From Paracoccaceae bacterium (GTDB taxonomy: Bacteria > Pseudomonadota > Alphaproteobacteria > Rhodobacterales > Rhodobacteraceae), in NCBI GenBank assembly GCA_012103375.1, contig WLWX01000001.1, forward strand, positions 248,001 through 312,000: a stretch of 64,000 nucleotides of DNA, read 5' to 3'. The notes below the pieces were generated by a model, which was not told the origin of the DNA, did not search any database, and saw nothing but the letters and a program-made list of their open reading frames with translations. Within the stretch, counting starts at the first letter, position 1. Every line of letters begins with the position of its first letter. The translations under genes were made by a program, and so were the position numbers. Below, one piece after another: positions 56,831 to 64,000 of the stretch.

Positions 56831-57175
56831 TCAGACGGCGCGGATCAGCTTGACCTCAAGCACGCGCAGAACGGTGCGCAGATCATGGCCACGCTTCAGG
56901 ATGCGCCCATCCATCCCGATCACCGCATAAAGCCCCTGTCGATTGCGCAGTTTGGGGCGTTTTTCGATCCGGTACAGCGGGTTTTCCGCACTGCGCCGAA
57001 AGACCGAGAATACTGCGACCTCACGCAGGAACGACATGCCATAATCGCGCCATTCTCCCGCCGCGACCATGCGGCCATAGAGGCTGAGGATGACAGAAAG
57101 TTCACCACGATCAAACGTCACCTGTTCGGGTGCGGGGCGGGCCGATGGGAACGGCGTCGGAGTCTGGATCGTCAT
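56831..57175 (-). CDS. DUF2794 domain protein
   Basis: The 114-residue protein matches the alphaproteobacterial DUF2794 family (VTFDRGELSVILSLYGRMVAAGEWRDYGMSFLREVAVFSVFRR, LYRIEKRPKLRNRQGLYAVIGMDGRILKRG). Function unknown. It lies convergent with the NlpC gene. Confidence 0.9.
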   Translation of the reverse strand: MTIQTPTPFPSARPAPEQVTFDRGELSVILSLYGRMVAAGEWRDYGMSFLREVAVFSVFRRSAENPLYRIEKRPKLRNRQGLYAVIGMDGRILKRGHDLRTVLRVLEVKLIRAV

Positions 57176-57253
57176 GACGAAACTCTGACCGGGTCACGCG
57201 GCAAAATCAAGTCGCCGCATCGGCGGCATTGGCACCCCCGCACGCCCCACTGG

Positions 57254-58130
57254 TCATTCCGCCTGACCGGTGTTCCTGAATTTCACCGCCTGCTGACCCG
57301 CCCAATGCCCGGTCGACAGGCATGCGGTCAGAAGATAGCCACCTGTTGGCGCCTCCCAATCCAATGCCTCACCGGCGATGAATGTCCCCGGACGCTTCTG
57401 CATCATCAGCCCCGCATCAAGCGCTGCAAACGGCACCCCGCCCGCGGTCGAGATCGCCTCGTCCAGCGGTCGCGGGCCATTGTGGGCAACCGGCACGGCC
57501 TTGAGGATTGCAGCAAGCTGTTCGGCGTCGGCGGGCAAAGGCCGGGCGGAACGGTGCCATCGCTACGCCGTCCGCCGCCAAGATCGTCGCCCAGGCACCA
57601 TCTGCGCCCAGCCGCGCCCAGCTTGCCCCGCCGGTTGCGATAACCGTCACCGCAGGGCGCAGGCGTCGCGGCCCTTCCGCTGTGTCAAACTGCACATCCG
57701 CGCCGTCCCAACCGGTCCAGCGCCAACGGGTCCGAACCTCGACCCCCAGCCCGGACAACCGCGCCAGCCAGGCCCGCAGCAGGGGCGAAGCCTTCATCGC
57801 GCGCGGAAACACCCGGCCCGTGCTGCCGGTGAACAGCGGCTGTTCAAGCGCGGTCGCCCAGCGGCAGATCTGGTCCGGTCCAAAGGCGCGGATCATCGGT
57901 TCCAGTGTCGCCGCCCGGTCCCCGAAACTGGCCAGAACCGCGTCCAGTCCCCCGGCGTTGGTCAGGTTCAACCCGGATTTCCCGGCCATCAGAAACTTGC
58001 GCCCGACACTCGGCTTAGCCTCGGCCAGGATGACGCTGCATCCGGCAGCGGCCAGAACCTCGGCGGCCATCAGACCGGCGGGACCGGCCCCGATGACCAG
58101 CGCATCAACTGGTGCCACGGTGTCAGGCAT
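57254..58130 (-). pseudogene. HI0933/TIGR03862-type flavoprotein with internal deletion
   Basis: The N-terminal part has the FAD motif VIGAGPAGLMAAEVLAAAGCSVILAEAKPSVGRKFLMAGKSGLNLTN and runs to GVAMAPFRPA. The frame then shifts, and the C-terminal part (LPADAEQLAAILKAVP, RPLDEAISTAGGV, IAGEALDWEAPTGGYLLTACLSTG) follows directly in another frame. Relatives have roughly 100 residues between these parts. So a deletion with frameshift has occurred near 57530-57545. It overlaps the broken enoyl-CoA hydratase gene by 8 bp. Confidence 0.82.
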
Positions 58131-58980
58131 CGCGGCGGGAATCCCTTCGCGAGATCAGCGATTTGATTGCCGCCACATGGCCCGGATCCGCGCCAAGCGC
58201 ATCGGCGGCCAATGCCGCGACTGTTGTGTCCAACGCGTCCGGGTGTACCACGTCATCCACCAATCCGAAGGTCAGCGCCTGTTCGGCGCTCCACCGCTGC
58301 CCTGCCATCAGCAGCAGCTTGGCGCGCGCCGGTCCGACCAGCGCGCTCAGCCGGGCCGGGTCGGACGGTTGCGGCAAATGGCCGATTGTGTTGAAAAACT
58401 CCGTTTTAGGGCCTGAACGATGATTTTTCTTTCCATGCAGCCCGATCCTAAATTTTTGGCGCGGGGGTCGGCCCAAATCGCCTACATGCGCTCACGCGCA
58501 GCCATGCGCTGTCTCGTGGTCAAAGCTTTCCGACTATTTCGCTTCATAGGTTTTCGCAAGAAATCCGCGACGCTCTGATTTCGGAGTTTTTCAACACAAT
58601 CGGCCCAGACGCATCACCGGATAAAAGAAGCGTGCATCCGGAACACAGACCCGCAGATCACAGGCCAGGACCATGCCAAGCGATCCACCCGCCGCCGTCC
58701 CGTTCAGCGCCGCGATCGTCAGCCCAGGATAGGCGGCGATGCGGGCGGATAGACGCTCCCAAACCGGGCTGGTGGCAAGACCGGCCTCAACCTCGGCCAG
58801 ATCGGCCCCGGCACTGAAACACCGCCCCGCGCCCGTCAGCACAAGAACCGGGCTCTGCGCTTCGCTGACAGCCTGATCCAGGGCGTCCAGCATTGCCCAG
58901 TTCAGGGCGTTGGCCTTGTCCGCACGGTCCAGAATCAGCCGGGTCATGGACCCTTGCGTGACGTTTCGGATCATCTGCAT
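58123..58980 (-). pseudogene. enoyl-CoA hydratase/isomerase family protein, split by MITE
   Basis: The 5' part (58980-58606) encodes ILDRADKANALNWAMLDAL, the oxyanion-hole segment SAGADLAEVEAG and GTAAGGSLGMVLACDLRV. The MITE at 58384-58601 follows. After it the frame continues HLPQPSDPARLSALVGPARAKLLLMAGQRWSAEQALTFGLVDDVV. Excision restores a 211-residue crotonase-fold protein. In the element a stop occurs at once. A TTG inside the element begins a chimeric frame through its right end into the hydratase tail. Confidence 0.93.
58384..58601 (-). mobile_element. 218-bp MITE, copy 4 (in enoyl-CoA hydratase)
   Basis: Same 20-bp perfect terminal repeats; target duplication GGCC (58380-58383 and 58602-58605). 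Orientation as copy 2. Element plus duplication is 222 bp, a multiple of three. Confidence 0.95.
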
Positions 58981-59106
58981 CCCCTGTCTTCCAGCGCTTG
59001 GGGTGACCTAACCGCGAAAGTCATCGACGCCAAGCCGCCCGGCCCTTGACGCGCCGGACAGTACAGGCAGACTATGGCCCAAATTTGCAACCCGGAAAGG
59101 TAAATC

Positions 59107-60633
59107 ATGTTCAATCGCTCAACCCTGGGGGGCGCGGCGATCCTGCTGCTGGTATCCCAGACATCCGCATTTGCCGACGTAACCGCCGAACAAGTCTGGG
59201 AAGATTGGCAGGCCCAGGCCGCGAGTTATGGCGAGGTTTTGACAGCCGACAATGTCGGCCGCGACGGTGATACGCTGGTGGTTTCAGGGCTTCGGATTGC
59301 GATGGACATCGACGGTGACGGTGGTGATGACGCCAGCGGTACACTGGCCGAAGTGCGCTTTCAGGAACGCGGCGACGGCACCGTCTCAATCTCGACCTCT
59401 CCTGATTTCGACATGATTTTTGATCAGAACGTGCCGGATGGCCCGAATGTCAGTTACCGGCTGGCGATTGACATGGCCGGCATGACGATGATCGCCTCGG
59501 GCGATTCCGCGCTGCGCCGATATGACTATGTGGCCCCCGAAGTCGGCCTGGCGCTGAAGGACCTCAGCGTTGATGAGCAGCAGATTGAGGGCATCTTTGA
59601 CCTGAAAGCCATCGGTCTGGACGGCAGCTATACCATTGCCGAGGGCGAACCGAGCCAGATCGACGCCAGTTCCAACATCGAACGCGCGACCATCAATGTC
59701 GATTTCGCGGATCCCGAAGGGCAGGAAGGCCGCATCGTTGTCACGGGTGAGATTGCGAATATCACCTCAACCTCGACGTCGACCATGCTGGCAAACGCCG
59801 ATCTGGCCGATATGGCCGCGATGCTGGCTGCCGGTTTCGCGGTCGAAGGGACTCTGGCAACCGGTCCGGCGTCCTATTCGGTGCAAGCCTCCGGGTCCGA
59901 TGGGTCGACCTTTGCCGCAGATGTCTCATCCGCAACAGGCGCGCTGGACTTTGCGCTGGATGAAAGCGGTATCAATTATGGCGGCGCAAACACCGATATT
60001 GCGATTGTCGTGAACGGGTCGGACATTCCGTTCCCGCAGATCGAGATCAACGCGGCCGAGGCTGGCGGCCGTTTGGCCATGCCGCTCACCGTATCGAGCA
60101 CACCGCAGGATTTCGCCTTTGGCCTGACCCTGCGCGATCTTGCCGTGTCCGAGATGATCTGGTCGATGATTGACCCCGCCGGTGCGCTGCCGCGTGATCC
60201 CGCAACACTGGTGATCGACACGACCGGCAAGGCGAACTGGAACATCGACATCCTGTCGCCCGAAGTTCAGCAGGGCGATTTCGGGTCCGATGTGCCGGGT
60301 CAGCTCCATGCGCTGGATCTGCGCAATCTGCAGCTGGCCATCGCCGGGGCGCTGCTGCAGGGCACCGGATCGTTCACCTTCGACAATACCGACATGCAGA
60401 CCTTTCCGGGCATGCCCAAACCGGTTGGCAAGGCAAACTTCAGCCTTGATGGCGCAAATGCGCTGCTGGACAAGCTGATCGCGATGGGCCTGATACCGGC
60501 AGAACAGGCGCTGGGCTTTCGTGGCATGATGGGCATGTTCGCCCGCCCCGGCGCCGGACCGGACTCGCTTGTGTCCGAGATTGAGCTGACGCCGGACGGC
60601 GGCATCTCTGCCAACGGGCTGCGCCTGCGCTAA
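59107..60633 (+). CDS. DUF2125 domain protein
   Basis: The 508-residue protein has a signal peptide (MFNRSTLGGAAILLLVSQTSAFA) and the DUF2125 beta-rich body found in alphaproteobacteria. It should be periplasmic or secreted. Many Asp/Gly turns (DIDGDGGDD) might bind calcium, but that is inference. A strong terminator follows. Confidence 0.85.
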   Translation: MFNRSTLGGAAILLLVSQTSAFADVTAEQVWEDWQAQAASYGEVLTADNVGRDGDTLVVSGLRIAMDIDGDGGDDASGTLAEVRFQERGDGTVSISTSPDFDMIFDQNVPDGPNVSYRLAIDMAGMTMIASGDSALRRYDYVAPEVGLALKDLSVDEQQIEGIFDLKAIGLDGSYTIAEGEPSQIDASSNIERATINVDFADPEGQEGRIVVTGEIANITSTSTSTMLANADLADMAAMLAAGFAVEGTLATGPASYSVQASGSDGSTFAADVSSATGALDFALDESGINYGGANTDIAIVVNGSDIPFPQIEINAAEAGGRLAMPLTVSSTPQDFAFGLTLRDLAVSEMIWSMIDPAGALPRDPATLVIDTTGKANWNIDILSPEVQQGDFGSDVPGQLHALDLRNLQLAIAGALLQGTGSFTFDNTDMQTFPGMPKPVGKANFSLDGANALLDKLIAMGLIPAEQALGFRGMMGMFARPGAGPDSLVSEIELTPDGGISANGLRLR

Positions 60634-60655
60634 GACGCTTCGTCACCATCAACAG

Positions 60656-60690
60656 CGGGCCGCCCCCACCCGGGCGGCCCGTTTCGTGTC
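60656..60690 (+). terminator. Rho-independent terminator
   Basis: A 10-bp stem (CGGGCCGCCC 60656-60665, GGGCGGCCCG 60672-60681) followed by TTTCGT, 22 bp after the DUF2125 stop. Confidence 0.8.
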
Positions 60691-60756
60691 AGCGGCCTTG
60701 CCGACAGTCGAACCACGGATTAGGTGCCAGAGGCTGAAGAAGGACCATCACCTGAT

Positions 60757-62103
60757 ATGACCGACACGCTTTTCGACCTGACCGGGCAGTTGATCGCCGC
60801 TGCCAAGAAGGCGGGTGCCGACGCCGCTGACGCGATCGCGGTTCAATCCGCAGCCCTGTCGGCGGATGTCCTGAACGGAGTGCTTGAGCATGTTGAGCGT
60901 TCCGAGGCGCTGGACATCGGATTGCGCGTGTTCGTTGGCCAGCGGCAGGCGAATATCTCGGCCGGGAAGGGCGATGCGGCAACGCTGGAAGACATGGCCG
61001 CCCGCGCCGTTGCCATGGCGCGCGAAGCGCCGCAGGACGCCGCGGTTGGCCTGGCTGACCCCGAACAGCTGACCAGCGACACGGATGCGACAGCGCTTGA
61101 ACTGGCCGATCCCGGCGCGGCGCCAGATGCCGCCACGCTGGAAACCGATGCGCGACGCGCAGAAGCGGCAGCAGCCATGATTGATGGTGTCAGCCAGGTT
61201 CAATCCGCCAGCGCCGGATACTCCCGCTCTGATATCGCTCTGGCGGCGACCAACGGTTTCGCTGCGCGCTATGCCCGCACAAACCGCTCGGTCTCGGCTG
61301 TTGCGATCACCGGGGAAGGCACGGGGATGGAGCGTGATTACGCCGGGGAATCCCGCGTCTTTGCCGCCGACCTGCCATCGCCCGAACAGGTCGGGACCCA
61401 GGCAGGCGAACGCACGATCGCCCGCGCAGGCGCGCGCAAACCGCCGACTGGCCCCGCGCCGGTACTGTTTGACGAACGCATCTCGGGCACGCTGATCGGG
61501 CACCTGCTGGCTGCGGTCGATGGCGCGGCGGTGGTGCGCGGCGGGACATGGGCGCGCGACGCGCTGGACCAGCCCGTACTGCCCGACGCGCTGACCCTGA
61601 CCGAAACTCCGCACCGCCCACGGATCGCACAGTCCCGCCTGTTCGACGCAGAAGGGCTTGCCACGGCGGATCGCAAGATCATCGACGCCGGTATTTTGAC
61701 CGGCTGGACGCTGGACCTGTCGACGGGGCACAAACTGGGAATGCCCAGCACCGCCAACGCCAGCCGTGGTACCGGCGGCGCACCCTTTCCGATGGTCGGC
61801 AACCTGACCTTGACGCCCGGCGATGCCACCCGCGCCGACCTGATCCGCGACATGGGGACCGGGCTGCTGGTCACCTCGCTGATCGGGGCCTCGATCAATC
61901 CGACCACGGGCGATTACTCGCGCGGCGCTTCCGGCTTCTGGGTCGAGGGCGGGCAGATCCAATACCCGGTCAATGAATGCACCATCGCCGGAAATCTGCG
62001 CGACATGCTGCGCAGTCTGATCGCCGCAGATGATGGCCGCCCCGAATTGTCGCGCGTCATCCCGTCACTTCTGGTCGCGGGGCTGACGATTGCCGGGGCC
62101 TGA
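60757..62103 (+). CDS. TldD/PmbA family metalloprotease-like protein (PmbA/TldE branch)
   Basis: The 448-residue protein fits PmbA/TldE: DALALQSxxLSADVLNGVLEHVERSEALDIGLRVFVGQRQANIS, FDERISGTLIGHLLAAVDGAAVVRG, GWTLDLSTGHKLGMPSTANASRGTGG and SRGASGFWVEGGQIQYPVNECTIAGNL. The TldD zinc motif HExxH is not seen, consistent with the PmbA half. ATG 60757 with AAGGA upstream is chosen; 60724 is a GTG. A TldD partner is not in the window. Confidence 0.9.
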   Translation: MTDTLFDLTGQLIAAAKKAGADAADAIAVQSAALSADVLNGVLEHVERSEALDIGLRVFVGQRQANISAGKGDAATLEDMAARAVAMAREAPQDAAVGLADPEQLTSDTDATALELADPGAAPDAATLETDARRAEAAAAMIDGVSQVQSASAGYSRSDIALAATNGFAARYARTNRSVSAVAITGEGTGMERDYAGESRVFAADLPSPEQVGTQAGERTIARAGARKPPTGPAPVLFDERISGTLIGHLLAAVDGAAVVRGGTWARDALDQPVLPDALTLTETPHRPRIAQSRLFDAEGLATADRKIIDAGILTGWTLDLSTGHKLGMPSTANASRGTGGAPFPMVGNLTLTPGDATRADLIRDMGTGLLVTSLIGASINPTTGDYSRGASGFWVEGGQIQYPVNECTIAGNLRDMLRSLIAADDGRPELSRVIPSLLVAGLTIAGA

Positions 62104-62887
62104 TCGCGCGCATGACGCTGCCGAAGATCTCGCGCTGCTGCTGCAAGCTGCGGCCGCGGCGGGGCCAATTGCGCTTGGCCACTGGAAATCCGACCCGCAG
62201 GTCTGGGACAAGGACGACGGTGCCGGCCCGGTTTCCGAGGGCGATCTGGCGGTCAATGCCGCCTTGGAGGACCACCTGCGCAGCGCCCGCCCCGCCTATG
62301 GCTGGCTGAGCGAAGAATCCGAAGCGGATCCCAACCGCCTGAGTGCCGCACGCACCTTCGTTATCGACCCAATCGACGGCACCCGCGCCTATCTTGACGG
62401 GCAGGCCAACTGGGCAATTTCACTCGCCGTGGTCGAGGCAGGCACCCCAATCGCCGCCGCCATCGCCATGCCCGCCAAATCCTGCACCTATGCCGCCGTC
62501 ATTGGTGGTGGGGCGACCAGAAACGCCGCGCCGATCCGCGCCAACATGCGCACCGATGTTGGCGGCGCAACCGTCCTTACGCCCCGCGTCACGCTGGATG
62601 CCGCCAACTGGCCCGGTGGCGTGCCAGACATCAACCGCCACTTCCGCCCGTCACTGGCATATCGCATGGCGCTGGTCGCCGAAGGCCGCTTTGACGCGAT
62701 GATAACCCTGCGCGACGCCTGGGAATGGGACATCGCCGCCGGTGCCCTGATCGCGGCCGAAGCGGGCGCGGAGGTCAGCGACCGGACCGGCGCGCCACTG
62801 GTATTCAACAGCGCAGGTGCGCTGACGCCGGGCGTGGTGACCGCTGCGAACCGTGTCCATCAGGGGCTGCTGGCCAGACTTATGTGA
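62090..62887 (+). CDS. inositol monophosphatase family (CysQ-like) protein
   Basis: The 265-residue phosphatase has LSEESE, FVIDPIDGTRAYLDGQANWAISLAVVE and WEWDIAAGALIAAEAGAEVSD, the lithium-sensitive phosphatase metal sites. It probably removes the 3' phosphate of PAP or acts on sugar phosphates. The start appears to be TTG at 62090, overlapping pmbA by 14 bp. Conserved linkage with DUF4170 and Kdo transferase genes follows. Confidence 0.88.
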   Translation: MPGPDRAHDAAEDLALLLQAAAAAGPIALGHWKSDPQVWDKDDGAGPVSEGDLAVNAALEDHLRSARPAYGWLSEESEADPNRLSAARTFVIDPIDGTRAYLDGQANWAISLAVVEAGTPIAAAIAMPAKSCTYAAVIGGGATRNAAPIRANMRTDVGGATVLTPRVTLDAANWPGGVPDINRHFRPSLAYRMALVAEGRFDAMITLRDAWEWDIAAGALIAAEAGAEVSDRTGAPLVFNSAGALTPGVVTAANRVHQGLLARLM

Positions 62888-63118
62888 ATACGGCGTTGCA
62901 CGCCCTCACAGAGCTGACGGCTCTTTGGATCACCGTAGCGGATCAGAACTGCGGTATTGGAGAGTATCCGAAACTCAGCGTCTGCGGCTTATCCCCTGCC
63001 ATACGTTTTGCATACGTTTTGCCGACCCTTTGCCGACGCCTTGAAACGCACCGCTTTACCGCCCCGCGGCCCTCCGATACCCTGCGCGCAATATGATCTT
63101 GCCGCCCCGGAGCACCTC

Positions 63119-63364
63119 ATGACCCAGCGCCTGCATCTCGTCTTTGGTGGCGAGTTGATTGACCCCACCAAGACCGCGTTCAAGGACGTCAAGGACATCC
63201 ACGTGGTCGGCATGTTCCCCGATTATGCATCCGCCTATGACGCCTGGAAGGCCGAGGCGCAGCGCACCGTGGACAACGCCCATATGCGGTATTTCATCGC
63301 CCATATTCACCGCTTGCGGGACGAAGAAGCCCCCGCATCGCCGACAGAAGAGCTTGGTTCCTGA
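63119..63364 (+). CDS. DUF4170 domain protein
   Basis: The 81-residue protein fits DUF4170 (HLVFGGELIDPTKTAFKDVKDIHVVGMFPDYASAYDAWKAEAQRTVDNAHMRYFIAHIHRL). ATG at 63119. Its stop overlaps the likely start of the next gene by 4 bp (CTGA). Function unknown. The 231 bp upstream show no gene. Confidence 0.9.
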   Translation: MTQRLHLVFGGELIDPTKTAFKDVKDIHVVGMFPDYASAYDAWKAEAQRTVDNAHMRYFIAHIHRLRDEEAPASPTEELGS

Positions 63365-64000
63365 ACCGCAATCCGCCACCGACGCTCTGGCTGCACGCCG
63401 GGACCCCTGATGCGCTTGCGGCGGCTGAAGCGCTGGGCGTGCGGTTGCAGGATATTTACCCGGATTTCGCCGTGACAGTGACGTCTAATTCAAGGCTTGA
63501 TGGGCCGGAACACCTTGTTTTACCAACGGAAAACCGGGCCGGTTTTGTCAGTTTCCTTGATCGTCACCAACCCGCCATTGCCGTCTGGATCGCGGCCGAT
63601 CTGCGCCCGCAATTCAATGATGAACTGGTTCACCGTAAGCTGCCGCTGGTGCTGATTGATCCGGTCCTTCCCGGTGCCGGGCTGGTCAAGCGCCTGTTGC
63701 CGCTGCCGGGCCGTGGCCCGCGTCTGGACCACGCCAGCCGGATCTTGATTTCGGATGCCGAGGCTGCAGCGACGCTGGAGCGCCGCACCGCGTTGTCGGA
63801 CCGGCTGGTTCGCACCGGCAGGTTCGAAGTGCTGCCCGCGCCGCTGCCGTATAATGAAACCGATCGCAGCGCCCTGGCCGATCTGCTGGCCGCGCGCCCG
63901 GTCTGGCTGGCCGCTGACATTTCCTTTCCGGAAGCCCCGATCGTCGTCGCCGCCCACGCACGCGCCGCCCGTTCCGCCCATCGCCTGCTGCTGATTCTGG
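63361..64000 (+). CDS. 3-deoxy-D-manno-octulosonic acid transferase-like protein, partial
   Basis: The open frame encodes NPPPTLWLHAGTPDALAAAEAL, FAVTVTSN, the P/LVLID and ISDAEAAATLERR segments, matching the N-terminal GT-B domain of Kdo transferase (WaaA/KdtA). The frame is open to the window edge. No ATG, GTG or TTG lies near the fold start; the likely start is CTG at 63361, overlapping the DUF4170 stop. The gene order phosphatase-DUF4170-Kdo transferase is typical. It would add Kdo to lipid A. Confidence 0.75.
   Translation, partial: MNRNPPPTLWLHAGTPDALAAAEALGVRLQDIYPDFAVTVTSNSRLDGPEHLVLPTENRAGFVSFLDRHQPAIAVWIAADLRPQFNDELVHRKLPLVLIDPVLPGAGLVKRLLPLPGRGPRLDHASRILISDAEAAATLERRTALSDRLVRTGRFEVLPAPLPYNETDRSALADLLAARPVWLAADISFPEAPIVVAAHARAARSAHRLLLIL

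Overview
The window is a high-GC chromosomal segment of an alphaproteobacterium, most likely a roseobacter-type Rhodobacteraceae. The evidence is a three-gene cytochrome bc1 operon (petABC), alphaproteobacterial families such as DUF2794, DUF2125 and DUF4170, TRAP transporters, a SoxR with a canonical operator, and gene orders typical of that group. Most genes are ordinary housekeeping genes, but an unusual number are broken.

Layout. 1-1.7 kb: clpB, disrupted. 1.9-5.7 kb: small membrane protein, beta-propeller protein, pyrF, Trm112-like, LON-domain and thioredoxin-TPR genes. 5.8-10.6 kb: a minus-strand operon (FAD oxidase, membrane proteins) split by an IS1182-like element. 10.6-16.5 kb: xthA, MFS exporter, VOC/soxR pair, OmpR-type regulator, ribA, broken YkuD transpeptidase. 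16.5-19.1 kb: yggS, tRNA-Gly, a scar with a MITE and a truncated sulP, tRNA-Lys. 19.2-25.5 kb: dapF, mtaB, PaiB-like, frameshifted GST, petABC. 25.6-28.9 kb: thiBPQ with a TPP riboswitch. 29-33.3 kb: GNAT, aroC, periplasmic thioredoxin plus CcdA-like protein, DMT exporter, HU. 33.5-37.6 kb: amn-ade purine salvage, aldolase, epimerase. 38.5-46.2 kb: catabolic cluster (fused TRAP permease, TRAP binding protein, TerC, GMC oxidoreductase, IclR, SDR). 46.3-50.2 kb: divergent polysaccharide-export genes (GT2, KpsM/E/T-like). 50.5-64 kb: MFS, asd, carbonic anhydrase, Hpt-like protein, aminopeptidase, NlpC/P60, DUF2794, two broken genes, DUF2125, PmbA/TldD, CysQ-like, DUF4170 and a Kdo-transferase-like gene cut by the window edge.

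The most striking signal is a 218-bp miniature inverted-repeat element (MITE) present four times. The copies appear identical and each has a 4-bp target duplication (GGCC or GGCT). Three copies interrupt genes: clpB, a YkuD-family gene and an enoyl-CoA hydratase gene. Its terminal repeat resembles that of the complete IS1182-like element at 6.7-8.2 kb. Adding an amber codon in clpB, a truncated sulP, a frameshifted GST, an internally deleted flavoprotein and a possible stop-loss in an epimerase gives about eight damaged genes in 64 kb. That pattern suggests recent transposition under relaxed selection.

Regulatory features readable from sequence: a perfect SoxR box inside a promoter with a 19-bp spacer, a THI-box riboswitch, two paralogous minus-strand 3'-UTR RNAs with a CCUCCCUGUUGGACU segment before a terminator, a candidate 24-codon leader ORF coupled to the TRAP binding protein, and an IclR-type palindrome.
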